Positions 49,421-58,351 of a stretch of DNA of 64,000 nt are shown here, in pieces. The DNA is from Thalassospira sp. MCCC 1A01428 (GTDB lineage: Bacteria; Pseudomonadota; Alphaproteobacteria; Rhodospirillales; Thalassospiraceae), in assembly GCF_002115825.1 (NCBI RefSeq), contig NZ_JFJZ01000007.1:62001-126000 (forward strand), given 5' to 3'. The translations under genes and the position numbers were made by a program. The notes under the pieces are model-generated. The model did not search any database. It was not told the DNA's origin and saw only the letters and a list, made by a program, of their open reading frames with translations. The stretch's first letter is position 1; every line of letters begins with the position of its first letter.

Positions 49421-52400
49421 ATGCGATTTGGGTTAACGCGACTGTTGCTGGCTGTTGCCGTCGCGACCGCCGGTTTGGTGGTCGCAACGCAAACGGCATC
49501 GGTTGCCTATGCCCAGGCGGCAAACCCGGTCATCATGCGTTCTGGCAACCACGAAGGTTATGGCCGGATCGTGGTGCAGTGGGACCACAAGGTAAATTAC
49601 ACCGCTGAAATTATCGGCAATCAGCTTGTCGTGCGGTTTGACCAGCCCTTTGTCGCATCGCTAAGCGGTGTGGTTGACCCGATTTCCGATTACGTATCCG
49701 ATGCATTTTTTGACCCCGACGGCAAAACTGTGGCGTTTGTGCTGCGCGAAGATTTCGATGTTCGGGCCTTTAATGTGGGCACCAATGTGGTGCTTGATAT
49801 TCTTGACAAGCAAGCCCCAGCACCCGCCCCTGCTGCATCGGAACCCGCCGCGCAACCACCTGCCAGCCCGGCGCCCGCCCCTGCGCCGTCCGCAGAACAG
49901 GCCCCGGCCACACGCGCCCCGGCACAAGGCACCATGCCGCCGCCTGCGGCAAAACCGGCAACATCGGGCACGGCACAGACATCAACATCAACACCAACCT
50001 CTCCGCCAGCTTCGGCTTCGGCGTCGGCAAATACCACATCAGGCTCTGCCAATGCTCCGGCGACGGCGGGCAGCACCTCCACACCGGATGCCGGGCAAAC
50101 CTTGCCTTTACTCGAGGTGCGCGTCGGGCGTCATCCAACATTTTACCGGCTGGTTTTTGACTGGCCGAAAACCGTAAATTACCAGGTTAGCGGCACAGAC
50201 GGTAACAGCCGTATCTCTTTTGACAGCCCGGCCCGTATCGACGATGTTGCAACGTCACGGCGTTTGCCACGGGGCGTCACTTTGTCGCAGGCTGCGACCA
50301 GCCCCCTTGCTGTCGATATAAAAACAGACCCGGCCCGCATCCTGCGCCATTTCCGGTCGGGAACCAAGGTGGTTGTTGACGTGATGGGCGTTGAAGGCAA
50401 CCCCCAGGGCGATGAAGACAGCGCAACATCACCCGCAGATGCCAGCCGCACCCCCGCGACGGGGACGACACAGCAAATAACCCCCCCGGTTGCGCCGCAA
50501 ACCAGCGGGCGTTCCGGCCCGGCGGCGGAAACGACCGGCGGGCAGCCGCGCAATCTTGGCCCGGCGACCCAAAGCAATACCGCCACCGTTGAACCCGCCG
50601 CGACGGGCGAGGGGCAGGCGCGGCCGGTTGACAGCATTGGCAAAATCAGTGTCGGTGTTAATCAGGACGCAACAAAGCTGGAACTGTCCTTTCCTTTCGG
50701 GCGGCCCGCCGGGGCCGCGATCTGGAGCCGGGCCGGGTTTCTGTGGTTTGCCTTTGATACCCGTGCTGACCTGGATCTGGGCCGGGTTCGCCAGGAAGCC
50801 AATCAGATTGTGGGTGTGATCGAACAGCTCGACAGCCCGTTTGGCACCCTGGTGCGCATGACCATTCCCGAAGGGGTCGGCCTTATTTCCCGGCAGGATG
50901 AACAGGGCGGCTGGGTCATTGCGATGGAAGCAGGCGAATTGCAGCCTGTGGAACGATTAGGCCCCACCATCGAACTTGATAGTGATACCCGCGCCCGGCT
51001 GGCTGTTCCATTAACCGGCGTTCACGATACCATGACGGTGAATGACCCCGAAGTTGGCGACAGTTTGCGGGTTGTGCCGACAACCCAGCCTGGCTACGGC
51101 ATAGAGGCCGCACTGCATTACCCGGAATTTGACGTTCTGCCATCATTCCAGGGGGTGGTTGTTGCGCCGGTAAATGACAGGGTTAAGGTGTCGCATCGGG
51201 CGGCCCCGGCGCCCGTAACAACCCCGGATGGCACGGACCTTGCTGACCCCCAGGCACCTTCTGCAAGTGGCGAAGCTGTGGTGGTGACTGCCGATAACGG
51301 TTTGAACATTTCCGCCGAAGGGGCCCGTTTGCTGGCATCTGCGACCGGTGTGCGTGCCCGGACCGGGGATGCCGACGAAGGCCGTATTTTTGATCTGGCG
51401 GATTGGCGCAAGGGTGGGCTTGATAATTATAACAGGGCGATTGCTTCGCTGTTAAAGGAAGTGGTCGATAGTGGCGATGAACATCGCAATAAGGCCCGGC
51501 TTGATATGGCCCGGTTTTACATGGCGAACGGTTTAGGCCCCGAAGCCAATGCGATGATCGAAATGATGGAACATGACGATCCGCTTATTGGGCAGAAATC
51601 GGAATTTCGTGCTTTGAAAGGGGCGGCAAAGTTTTTGAATGGTCAATATGACGATGCCGAACGCCTGTTAAGCGATCCGCGTATTGCCGATCTGACCGAG
51701 GTTAAACTATGGCGGGCGGTAAACAGTGCTGCGCGCGGGCGCCCCAATGAAGGTGCGCGCGATTTGATGGATTCCATTCATCTGCTGGACAAATACCCCA
51801 GCGAGCTTTTGATGCGGCTGGGGCCGGTGGCTGCTGAACAGGCCCTGATCGTTAAAAACCCGAAAGCGGGCATGGATGTGATCAACACCATGCTTGAAAC
51901 GCCAGACGCCCCGGAAAACAAGCTGCTTGATGTTCAATATCTGAAAGGATTGTTCGAACAGGAAGCCGGGCAGTTTGATCAGGCAATTGCCACCTGGGAC
52001 CAGGTGGCAGACGGTAATAACCGCAAGGCCCGCGCCCACGCGATTTTCGACCGTACCGAGCTTTTGTTAAAACTGAAACGTCTGACCGTTGATGACGCGA
52101 TTGCCCAGTTGGAGAAACTGCGCTTTGCCTGGCGCGGGGATGATTTTGAGCTGGCCGTGTTACGCCGCCTGGGGAATTTGCAGGTTGATGGCAAACATTA
52201 TCGCGATGCGTTAAAAACCTTGCGGCAGGCGGCTATTTTCTTCCCCAATCATCCCTCGACACCGGCGATAACCGAAAAGATGCACAAAACCTTTGAAGAT
52301 TTGTATCTGGGGGATGACATCAACAATATTTCGGCGATCAAGGCAGTGGCCCTGTATGACGAATTTCGCGAACTGACCCCGGCTGGCGACAAAGGCGACG

Positions 52401-53098
52401 AGTTGATCCGCCGCCTTGCGGATCGCATGGTCAGCGTCGAGCTGTTTGGTCGCGCCGAAGATTTGCTGCTTCATCAGATTGATTTTCGTCTGACCGGTCA
52501 TGAAAAGGCCCGTGTTGCGGCGCGGTTGGCACTGGTCTATTTGCTCGATAACAAACCGCAAAAGGCGATTGATGTTCTGGATGACAGTGACAGCCCGGAA
52601 CTGGGTGACGATCTGGTCGCACAGCGCTTGCATCTGCGCGCCCGTGCCCTGATGGATATCGACAAGGGGGACGAGGCAATGGCACTTCTGGCAGATGATT
52701 TGACGCCGGAAGCCGAACTTTTGCGAATCGATAATTACAGAAAAGAGAAAAATTACGGCGCGATGGCCGATAGTTTTCAGCGGCTGGTCGGCTCTGATCC
52801 CGGAAATATCGTCGATGGTTTTAGCGACCAGCGCGCGCAATATGTTCTGAATTGGGCTATTAATTTGGCCATGGCAGGGCGTGAACGCGAACTCGATATG
52901 GTCAAACGGCGCTATGGCGCGCTGATGTCAAAGGGGCCATATGCGAAGGGGTTTGAGCTGATAACATCGGCCCCGACCCGCGGTTTGATCGATTACCGCT
53001 CGATTTCCAACGAGATCAAGGAAGTCGAGGATTTTAAGGGTTTTCTTGGTAACTATCGGGATCAATTGGAGAAAACCCAGCTTAGCGCTATTAACTAA
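49421..53098 (+). CDS. Large periplasmic TPR protein of the motor operon
   Basis: A 1225-residue secreted protein (signal peptide LLLAVAVATAGLVVATQTASVAYA). Three related beta-rich modules lie at about residues 34-130 (GYGRIVVQWDHKVNYTAEI), 230-325 (FYRLVFDWPKTVNYQV) and 407-510 (KLELSFPFGRPAGAAIW), separated by Pro/Ala/Thr/Ser-rich linkers. From about residue 660 come TPR-like helical repeats (RLDMARFYMANGLGPEAN, FKALKGAAKFLNGQYDDAE-like units, YLKGLFEQEAGQFDQAIATWDQV). No enzyme motif is seen. It begins two bases after motB, so a motor or stator role is likely. I do not recognise a named family. Confidence 0.75.
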   Translation: MRFGLTRLLLAVAVATAGLVVATQTASVAYAQAANPVIMRSGNHEGYGRIVVQWDHKVNYTAEIIGNQLVVRFDQPFVASLSGVVDPISDYVSDAFFDPDGKTVAFVLREDFDVRAFNVGTNVVLDILDKQAPAPAPAASEPAAQPPASPAPAPAPSAEQAPATRAPAQGTMPPPAAKPATSGTAQTSTSTPTSPPASASASANTTSGSANAPATAGSTSTPDAGQTLPLLEVRVGRHPTFYRLVFDWPKTVNYQVSGTDGNSRISFDSPARIDDVATSRRLPRGVTLSQAATSPLAVDIKTDPARILRHFRSGTKVVVDVMGVEGNPQGDEDSATSPADASRTPATGTTQQITPPVAPQTSGRSGPAAETTGGQPRNLGPATQSNTATVEPAATGEGQARPVDSIGKISVGVNQDATKLELSFPFGRPAGAAIWSRAGFLWFAFDTRADLDLGRVRQEANQIVGVIEQLDSPFGTLVRMTIPEGVGLISRQDEQGGWVIAMEAGELQPVERLGPTIELDSDTRARLAVPLTGVHDTMTVNDPEVGDSLRVVPTTQPGYGIEAALHYPEFDVLPSFQGVVVAPVNDRVKVSHRAAPAPVTTPDGTDLADPQAPSASGEAVVVTADNGLNISAEGARLLASATGVRARTGDADEGRIFDLADWRKGGLDNYNRAIASLLKEVVDSGDEHRNKARLDMARFYMANGLGPEANAMIEMMEHDDPLIGQKSEFRALKGAAKFLNGQYDDAERLLSDPRIADLTEVKLWRAVNSAARGRPNEGARDLMDSIHLLDKYPSELLMRLGPVAAEQALIVKNPKAGMDVINTMLETPDAPENKLLDVQYLKGLFEQEAGQFDQAIATWDQVADGNNRKARAHAIFDRTELLLKLKRLTVDDAIAQLEKLRFAWRGDDFELAVLRRLGNLQVDGKHYRDALKTLRQAAIFFPNHPSTPAITEKMHKTFEDLYLGDDINNISAIKAVALYDEFRELTPAGDKGDELIRRLADRMVSVELFGRAEDLLLHQIDFRLTGHEKARVAARLALVYLLDNKPQKAIDVLDDSDSPELGDDLVAQRLHLRARALMDIDKGDEAMALLADDLTPEAELLRIDNYRKEKNYGAMADSFQRLVGSDPGNIVDGFSDQRAQYVLNWAINLAMAGRERELDMVKRRYGALMSKGPYAKGFELITSAPTRGLIDYRSISNEIKEVEDFKGFLGNYRDQLEKTQLSAIN

Positions 53099-53390
53099 AG
53101 GCGAATTCCGGGCCGTGCGCCGGTGGGCGGGCTTCGCAAGATATTTGCGCGAAGGTTTCGTCGTTATCTTGTGGTCATCGGTTTTTGCCGTTTTTTAAGG
53201 GCGTCCTTTACCGCCTGTTTTTGCGTTTGCCGGGGTAAAGTCTTTCTGTCGGTTTTATATTAAATAAGCCTAATTTTACCAATGGGATGACCATGGGCGA
53301 CTGCTAGCCGTAAGAATAGGTAGTTGCACTTTGAAAATATTCGTCTATTCTTTGAACGGTATATTTCCAGTGTGTGTAAGCTGAGGGCAG

Positions 53391-54677
53391 ATGGATCGCG
53401 CACTTAAAATGGTCTATTACGATGACGCCGATGTCGAACACGACATCTTCGCGCAGTTGAATCTTGCCCTGAAAAACTTCCGCGGCATCGGTATGCCACG
53501 CGATGAGTCAGCTACCCGTCGTATCCTTGATCAAATTCACCGTCAAAGCCGCGCCTTCGCTGCTGTGTGTTATGGTTTTATGCGCAGCAAGGGGATCGGG
53601 GTTAGCCGCGATTCTGGCGAAGGCCAGCAATGGTATCGCGAAGCGGCCTATTGGTTCCGCGAAGAAGCTGAATCCGGTGCCGGGACATCGGCCAGCAATC
53701 TTGGCTATTTATATGCCAAGGGACTTGGTGTGCCAGAAAATCCGGATATGGCTGCCGACTGGTTCCGTGATGCTGCCGATCGCGGGTCGCCGGTTGCCAT
53801 TTATAACCTTGGCGTCTGTTATCTCAATGGCTGGGGGGTTGAACAGGATGACAGCAAGGCTGTCGAACTGTTGCAATCTGCCTGTGATCATAACGATGTC
53901 ACCGCGGCCAGTGTGCTGGCTTATTTGTATCTGGAAGGGCGCGGTGTAAAACGCGACCTTGGCAAATCGTTTGAATATAACTTGCGCGCTGCTCGTGCCG
54001 GCAGCATCGAGGCGGCCTCTGCTTTGGGCTATGCCTTTGGTGTCGGCCTAGGGGCTGAACGCAATATCGAAGCCTCGATCAGCTGGTTTGAACTGGCTGC
54101 GGGCGAGGGCGATGCCTATGCCCAGGCCAATCTGGCAATGTATTTCTGCCATAGCTCGGAATTAAAGCTGTTTAATCGGGGCTGGCAAATGTTGTCATTT
54201 GCCTGCGATCAGGGCGACGTCTCGGCCAAATACCAGATGACCCAGATTTTGATCTTTGGCGTTAATCATCGTGAACCCGATTATAGCAAGGCGCTTGATC
54301 TGGCGATGGATTTGGCTGAACTTGGCCATCCGGGCGGGTATCACCTGATTGGTGTTATGTATGAACATGGTCTTGGTGTGCCGGTTGATATGAAACGGGC
54401 TGCGGGCTGGTATGAACGCGCGGCACGCAAGGGGTCGGCCAACGGGCAGTCTGCCCTTGGGCGTCTATATGCCATTGGCAATGGTGTCAGACAGGATAAT
54501 GTTCAGGCTTATTACTGGCTGAAACTGGCGGCACCGGCCCAAAACACACTGGCTTACCGCGAACTTGATGCGGTGCGTGCGCGTATGACCGTTGAAGAAA
54601 TTCACCGTGCCGACAAGTTGTTTATCAGCGACCCGGCACCGCGTCGTTCGCATGTGGGTTTGCGCACCATCGAATAA
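53391..54677 (+). CDS. Sel1-repeat protein
   Basis: A 428-residue protein made of about eight Sel1-like repeats (ASNLGYLYAKGLGVPENPDMAADWFRDAADRG, AIYNLGVCYLNGWGVEQDDSKAVELLQSACD, AASVLAYLYLEGRGVKRDLGKSFEYNL and others). There is no signal peptide, so it is probably cytoplasmic. Such proteins serve as scaffolds. Separated from the TPR gene by 292 bases, it may have its own promoter; the gap holds nothing else recognisable. A strong terminator follows. Confidence 0.82.
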   Translation: MDRALKMVYYDDADVEHDIFAQLNLALKNFRGIGMPRDESATRRILDQIHRQSRAFAAVCYGFMRSKGIGVSRDSGEGQQWYREAAYWFREEAESGAGTSASNLGYLYAKGLGVPENPDMAADWFRDAADRGSPVAIYNLGVCYLNGWGVEQDDSKAVELLQSACDHNDVTAASVLAYLYLEGRGVKRDLGKSFEYNLRAARAGSIEAASALGYAFGVGLGAERNIEASISWFELAAGEGDAYAQANLAMYFCHSSELKLFNRGWQMLSFACDQGDVSAKYQMTQILIFGVNHREPDYSKALDLAMDLAELGHPGGYHLIGVMYEHGLGVPVDMKRAAGWYERAARKGSANGQSALGRLYAIGNGVRQDNVQAYYWLKLAAPAQNTLAYRELDAVRARMTVEEIHRADKLFISDPAPRRSHVGLRTIE

Positions 54678-54727
54678 ACCCATGCCGGCTGCCAAATACG
54701 ATGCCAAATTTACCTGGCATTTTTCAA

Positions 54728-54760
54728 AGCTCTCGCCATGTGCGGGGGCTTTTTGTTTTT
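54728..54760 (+). terminator. Rho-independent terminator after the Sel1 gene
   Basis: AGCTCTCGC (54728-54736), loop CATGT, GCGGGGGCT (54742-54750) form a 9-bp stem with two G-U pairs, followed by TTTTGTTTTT. Confidence 0.9.
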
Positions 54761-54927
54761 CATAAAAACGGGTGGCGGCAGGGCAGGAATTAACACTGGC
54801 CTATGTCAACATATTGCCGCTTGGTCTTGTGTGACGTGGTTGCCGGGCTTTGCCAGGCCATCCTTTGTGGCGCGCCTGGGGATCGTTGATCGTTGGTTAT
54901 CTGCGACGTTTTACCGGTCGCGTGGTT

Positions 54928-55284
54928 TTACGTCCGGTTTCGTAATTCGGCGAGTTTTTCGACAAATCGGAAAATCAGCAGGGACAGGACGATTTCTATG
55001 GAAAGGCGCGCTAATATTACGGGAAATATCAGGCCGTTGTTTTGCGGGAATAACCAGCCGTGCAGGCCATCAACATTTGCCATCAAATAAAGGCCGATCC
55101 CGTCTATCCAGATCAGAATAACCGAGATCAGGGCCGTTTTTCGGGGATCGCACAGGTTCTTTTTGGTTAAGAAGCTGTAGAAAGCCAGGATTAACCCCGG
55201 AATAGACAAGACGATGCCAGGCAATGCTGTTAGCAGCATTAAAACAAGAACGCCGCCAGAACTGTTAATTTCAACATCGGACAT
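54928..55284 (-). CDS. Hypothetical small membrane protein
   Basis: A 118-residue protein with three likely transmembrane helices (VLVLMLLTALPGIVLSIPGLILAFYSF, TALISVILIWIDGIGLYLM, LIFPVILARLSIEIVLSLLIFRF). I do not recognise it. It lies alone between the Sel1 gene terminator and fliP, on the same strand as fliP, 67 bases downstream of it. Membrane-helix content and a clean frame support it as a real gene. Confidence 0.55.
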   Translation of the reverse strand: MSDVEINSSGGVLVLMLLTALPGIVLSIPGLILAFYSFLTKKNLCDPRKTALISVILIWIDGIGLYLMANVDGLHGWLFPQNNGLIFPVILARLSIEIVLSLLIFRFVEKLAELRNRT

Positions 55285-55351
55285 GTCTTACCTTCCGTTA
55301 CGCACCAAAATGATATTGGCGGGTAGGGTATGCCTGCGTTTCGACATGGGG

Positions 55352-56239
55352 TTAACCGGGGCCAAAACTTTGTACCAGCGACCCGGAAATCAGATACCAG
55401 CCATCAACCAGCACAAAAAAGATCAGTTTGAACGGCAGGGATATCACCACAGGCGGCAGCATCATCATCCCCATCGACATCAGGATACTGGCGACCACCA
55501 TGTCGATAATCAGGAACGGAATAAACAGTAGAAAGCCGATTTCAAAGGCCCGGCGCAACTCGCTGATCATGAAAGCCGGGATCAGGGCGCGCAATGGAAT
55601 ATCATCGGGCGAGGAAACATTGACCTTGGCAATATTGACAAAAAGCTCCAGATCGCGGTCACGAACCTGGGTCATCATGAAGTCGTGAACGGGTTTGATC
55701 GCCCGGTCCATGCCTTCAAATTCGTCAATATCGCCATTGATCATGGGTTGCAGCCCTTCGTCCCATGATCGTTCCATGGTTGGCATCATAATGAACAGGG
55801 TTAAAAACAGCGCTAGGCTGACCATCACCTGATTGGGTGGTGATTGCTGAATGCCAAGGGCGGTTCGCAACAGGCCCAGCACCACAATGATGCGGGTAAA
55901 GGATGTCACCATCACCAAAATGGCCGGGGCCAGGCTTAAAACCGTGATCAGCCCGATCAGCTGGATCATCCGGCCGGTAGATGTCACGCCCGGGCCATCG
56001 CCCAGATCCAGATTAAACGACTGCGCATGGGCCACATCGCCACCAAACACAATCGCCAGCAGTGGTAATAATGACCAGAAAGCAGCGATTTTTAAGCCGT
56101 GCATCGACAGGAACCGCCGGGGGGATGTGAAACTTGCAGCGCGGGTCGTGGTATTGTCCGCGTCGCTACAGCCCGATATACGGGACGCTGCCTGATCCGT
56201 ATGTGCCTTGGCAGGGGTGGTCCGGTGCGAAAACATCAT
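55352..56239 (-). CDS. fliP: FliP, export gate protein
   Basis: A FliP of 295 residues from ATG 56239, which overlaps the fliO stop (ATGA) and so fits translational coupling; an internal ATG at 56104 would give 250 residues with a typical signal peptide (LKIAAFWSLLPLLAIVFGGDVAHA-Q). Conserved parts are MIQLIGLITVLSLAPAILVMVTSFTRIIVVLGLLRTALGIQQSPPNQVMVSLALFLT and IPAFMISELRRAFEIGFLLFIPFLIIDMVVASILMSMGMMMLPPVVISLPFKLIFFVLVDGW. It forms the export gate with FliQ and FliR. Confidence 0.95.
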   Translation of the reverse strand: MMFSHRTTPAKAHTDQAASRISGCSDADNTTTRAASFTSPRRFLSMHGLKIAAFWSLLPLLAIVFGGDVAHAQSFNLDLGDGPGVTSTGRMIQLIGLITVLSLAPAILVMVTSFTRIIVVLGLLRTALGIQQSPPNQVMVSLALFLTLFIMMPTMERSWDEGLQPMINGDIDEFEGMDRAIKPVHDFMMTQVRDRDLELFVNIAKVNVSSPDDIPLRALIPAFMISELRRAFEIGFLLFIPFLIIDMVVASILMSMGMMMLPPVVISLPFKLIFFVLVDGWYLISGSLVQSFGPG

Positions 56240-56610
56240 GGCAAAACAGTTCCGGTTGTCGGTGCTGCAACTGCATTTGCGGGGCTTGCGGCATCTGTGC
56301 CTGTTGTGCCGGGAAGGGCCGTTTCATCGGACAAAAGGTGGTCAAAGGTGGTACCAATATTGCGTTCAACCACCATGTCGCCATTCGGGGCCAGCACAAT
56401 CAGGTGTTCGGTGTCATCACGACGGATCAGAACCAGCCGGCGTTTGGCATCCAGCGGTAAAACCTCGATCAGGGCCAGCCGGCGCTTTTTCCCCCGGTTG
56501 ACTGACCGGGCACCGGGCACAAAACGCCGCGCAAGCAGTGCAAGAACACCAATCATGGCCAGCACAAATACCAGTGCGGCGACAAAGCGGAAATATGATT
56601 CCATATCCAT
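56236..56610 (-). CDS. fliO: FliO, export apparatus assembly protein
   Basis: A 124-residue protein: one transmembrane helix (YFRFVAALVFVLAMIGVLALLARRF), a short cytoplasmic beta domain (RRLALIEVLPLDAKRRLVLIRRDDTEHLIVLAPNGDMVVERNI) typical of FliO, and an Ala/Thr-rich tail. FliO helps FliP assemble. It overlaps fliP. A 193-base gap without a gene or clear promoter separates it from the coiled-coil gene upstream. Confidence 0.88.
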   Translation of the reverse strand: MDMESYFRFVAALVFVLAMIGVLALLARRFVPGARSVNRGKKRRLALIEVLPLDAKRRLVLIRRDDTEHLIVLAPNGDMVVERNIGTTFDHLLSDETALPGTTGTDAASPANAVAAPTTGTVLP

Positions 56611-56803
56611 CGCGGGCAGACTATCCCCTGTTTTGTGAACCGGCCCGCCGGGCGACGGTTGTGCCTCTCTTGTGGATTATCGCACTGTCGGCCAGGGTGC
56701 AAGTCGCAAGGTTGTTCCAGATGCCGGGGCGGTAATGGCCATGTTGCCTGTTCTTGCGTTTCGTGGGGCCCGATTTGGCGGCAGTTTTTGCAAGATGTGC
56801 AGC

Positions 56804-57124
56804 CTAGCGGTTGCGTGCCGCCTGGGCATAGGCGTTTACCGCCTGGTTGGAATTGTTAAGCCCTTTAAGCTGGCGTTGCAAACTGGCATGTTCAGTGCGC
56901 ATGCCATCTTCCAGCCGGTTCAGGTCTGATTGCAGGGCAGCCAGAAAAGGGGCGGCGTCCTGGCGATCCTGGGGGCTAAGGTTTTGGGCATTTCGGCAAA
57001 GGTCGGCAATTTTGGTCTCAAGCGAGCCAAGTTCCACAACCTTGCCTTCATCAAGAAAGCGCTGGCTGGTGGCGACCAGGGATAAAACCCGCTTTAAATC
57101 CTGTTTGAATTGTTCAAGCGTCAT
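56804..57124 (-). CDS. Small coiled-coil protein, FlgN/FliT-like chaperone candidate
   Basis: A 106-residue helical protein (MTLEQFKQDLKRVLSLVATSQRFLDEGKVVELGSLETKIADLCRNAQNLSPQDRQDAAPFLAALQSDLNRLEDGMRTEHASLQRQLKGLNNSNQAVNAYAQ). Its size, helix content and place among flagellar export genes suggest an export chaperone; I do not recognise the family. ATG 57124 overlaps the end of flhX by 11 bases, which favours this start over the frame beginning at 57208. Confidence 0.6.
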   Translation of the reverse strand: MTLEQFKQDLKRVLSLVATSQRFLDEGKVVELGSLETKIADLCRNAQNLSPQDRQDAAPFLAALQSDLNRLEDGMRTEHASLQRQLKGLNNSNQAVNAYAQAARNR

Positions 57125-57539
57125 GGGGTGGTTCCTGCTTGTGACCATCTGTCGATAGCCGGGAAATTGTATCATTATCAGGCCCGGCCGCTGGGTTATG
57201 CGTGCCATAGATCTGATTGATGCGGTAAATATAGTTCAGTATTTCGGCCACAGCGGCAAACGCTTCGAGCGGAATTTCACTGTCAACATCCACCGCCATC
57301 AGGATTTCGGCAAGGTCGCTGTCTTTACGAACCTTGATCCCCCGATCAAAGGCCACTTGCATAATTTGTTCGGCAACGCTGCCCTGACCTTTTGCCGTCA
57401 GAACCGGGGCGTTATCGCGACCTTGAAGATACCGCAATGCAACCGCAACCTGGTCCTTGCTGCCCGGTGCGGCAAGTTTTTCCCCGCCGGGCGCCTGACG
57501 TTCATCAAGCAGGTCGATGTTGTTTTTCTTGCCGGTCAT
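57114..57539 (-). CDS. flhX: FlhX/FhlB, FlhB cytoplasmic domain-like protein
   Basis: A 141-residue soluble protein matching the C-terminal half of FlhB: DQVAVALRYLQGRDNAPVLTAKGQGSVAEQIMQVAFDRGIKVRKDSDLAEILMAVDVDSEIPLEAFAAVAEILNYIYRIN. The autocleavage motif NPTH of FlhB is absent at the expected place. Free-standing FlhB-C proteins can replace the cleaved FlhB domain in other bacteria. Full-length FlhB is at 60930. A sigma-54 promoter lies 146-160 bases upstream. Confidence 0.85.
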   Translation of the reverse strand: MTGKKNNIDLLDERQAPGGEKLAAPGSKDQVAVALRYLQGRDNAPVLTAKGQGSVAEQIMQVAFDRGIKVRKDSDLAEILMAVDVDSEIPLEAFAAVAEILNYIYRINQIYGTHNPAAGPDNDTISRLSTDGHKQEPPHDA

Positions 57540-57684
57540 TTTTGCCCATTATCCGGTTCGCATAAAAGCGACCCATTACAAAACATCTTATGCAAGGTCG
57601 ATCATAGAGGGCCGTTGGTCAATAAATCCTTGCGATAACCGTGATGGTGCAATTTTTACCATCTCGCAGGTACGCACGGCCAAC

Positions 57685-57699
57685 GCAAGCATCATGCCC
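57685..57699 (-). promoter_or_regulatory. Sigma-54 promoter of flhX-fliO-fliP
   Basis: Minus strand: GGGCATG-ATGC-TTGC. The GG (57697-57698) and GC (57685-57686) are correctly spaced and only the first base departs from consensus. Start near 57673; the leader is about 135 bases. Confidence 0.75.
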
Positions 57700-57803
57700 G
57701 GTTTTGCCGCACTGCCACCATACCGAACACCATACAATGGCTACATCGTTTACGCGCGTTATGTGCGCGTTAACAGGCCAACAGACGGGGCATCGGGCCG
57801 CGT

Positions 57804-58088
57804 TTATGTGCGGTCGCTGCCGTCTTTGGGGGTGTCATTGTCGTCGTCGGCGGGAGGGGTGTCGGGTGTATCGTCGGTGCGGCTGAAAATGCGTGCAAAA
57901 TCAACGCTGGCCGTGGCCGAACGGTTTTCGTCCTGGATGCGGTCATAAAGCTCGCGGCGCAGCACCTGAATGTTTTCCGGGAAAGTAAAGCCCAGCTTTA
58001 CTGTCTTCCCGCGAACCTCGACCACAGTGACTTCAATATTGTCGTCAATGATAACGGAGTCGCCGACTTTACGGGTCAGATACAGCAT
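57804..58088 (-). CDS. csrA: CsrA, RNA-binding translational regulator
   Basis: A 94-residue CsrA: MLYLTRKVGDSVIIDDNIEVTVVEVRGKTVKLGFTFPENIQVLRRELYDRIQDEN covers the whole fold, with the RNA-binding Leu4 and Arg6 of LTR and the Arg44-like residue in QVLRREL. The final ~35 residues are an acidic, disordered tail (FSRTDDTPDTPPADDDNDTPKDG) absent from usual 60-75-residue CsrA. CsrA binds GGA in hairpin loops and blocks translation; with FliW it should act on fliC. It is divergent from flgB. Confidence 0.94.
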   Translation of the reverse strand: MLYLTRKVGDSVIIDDNIEVTVVEVRGKTVKLGFTFPENIQVLRRELYDRIQDENRSATASVDFARIFSRTDDTPDTPPADDDNDTPKDGSDRT

Positions 58089-58212
58089 GTTCGGTCCTGG
58101 TTCTTTTGATCGGGTTGTGGCCCGTCTGGTTCGCGTTGCATGACTATGCCCGCTTTGGCCGCATTGGTCCAGAGGGCAAGAAGTCTAAAGCAATTCCTGC
58201 CTTTTAGGATTG

Positions 58213-58227
58213 TGGCACGGGATATGC
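58213..58227 (+). promoter_or_regulatory. Sigma-54 promoter of flgB-flgC-fliE
   Basis: TGGCACG-GGAT-ATGC, followed by A. The -24 half is perfect; the -12 half has one change (ATGC). GG at 58214-58215, GC at 58226-58227; start near 58239, leader about 113 bases. No GGCA-N5-TGCC dyad was found nearby. Confidence 0.88.
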
Positions 58228-58351
58228 AAGGAAATGCTTGCCAGATGAAATCGGGTAAAACCAGCCAGGCGTTGAAGATCAGGAAACGGTCGTTAACACA
58301 GGCTTTACTACAAATCCCGATACTGGGTCGGATAACGAAAGGGTAAAGATC

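Noticed and set aside
49800-50100. CRISPR-like or tandem repeat
   Set aside because: It is Pro/Ala/Thr-rich coding DNA of the TPR protein linker; there are no regular repeats and spacers. No CRISPR array was seen anywhere.
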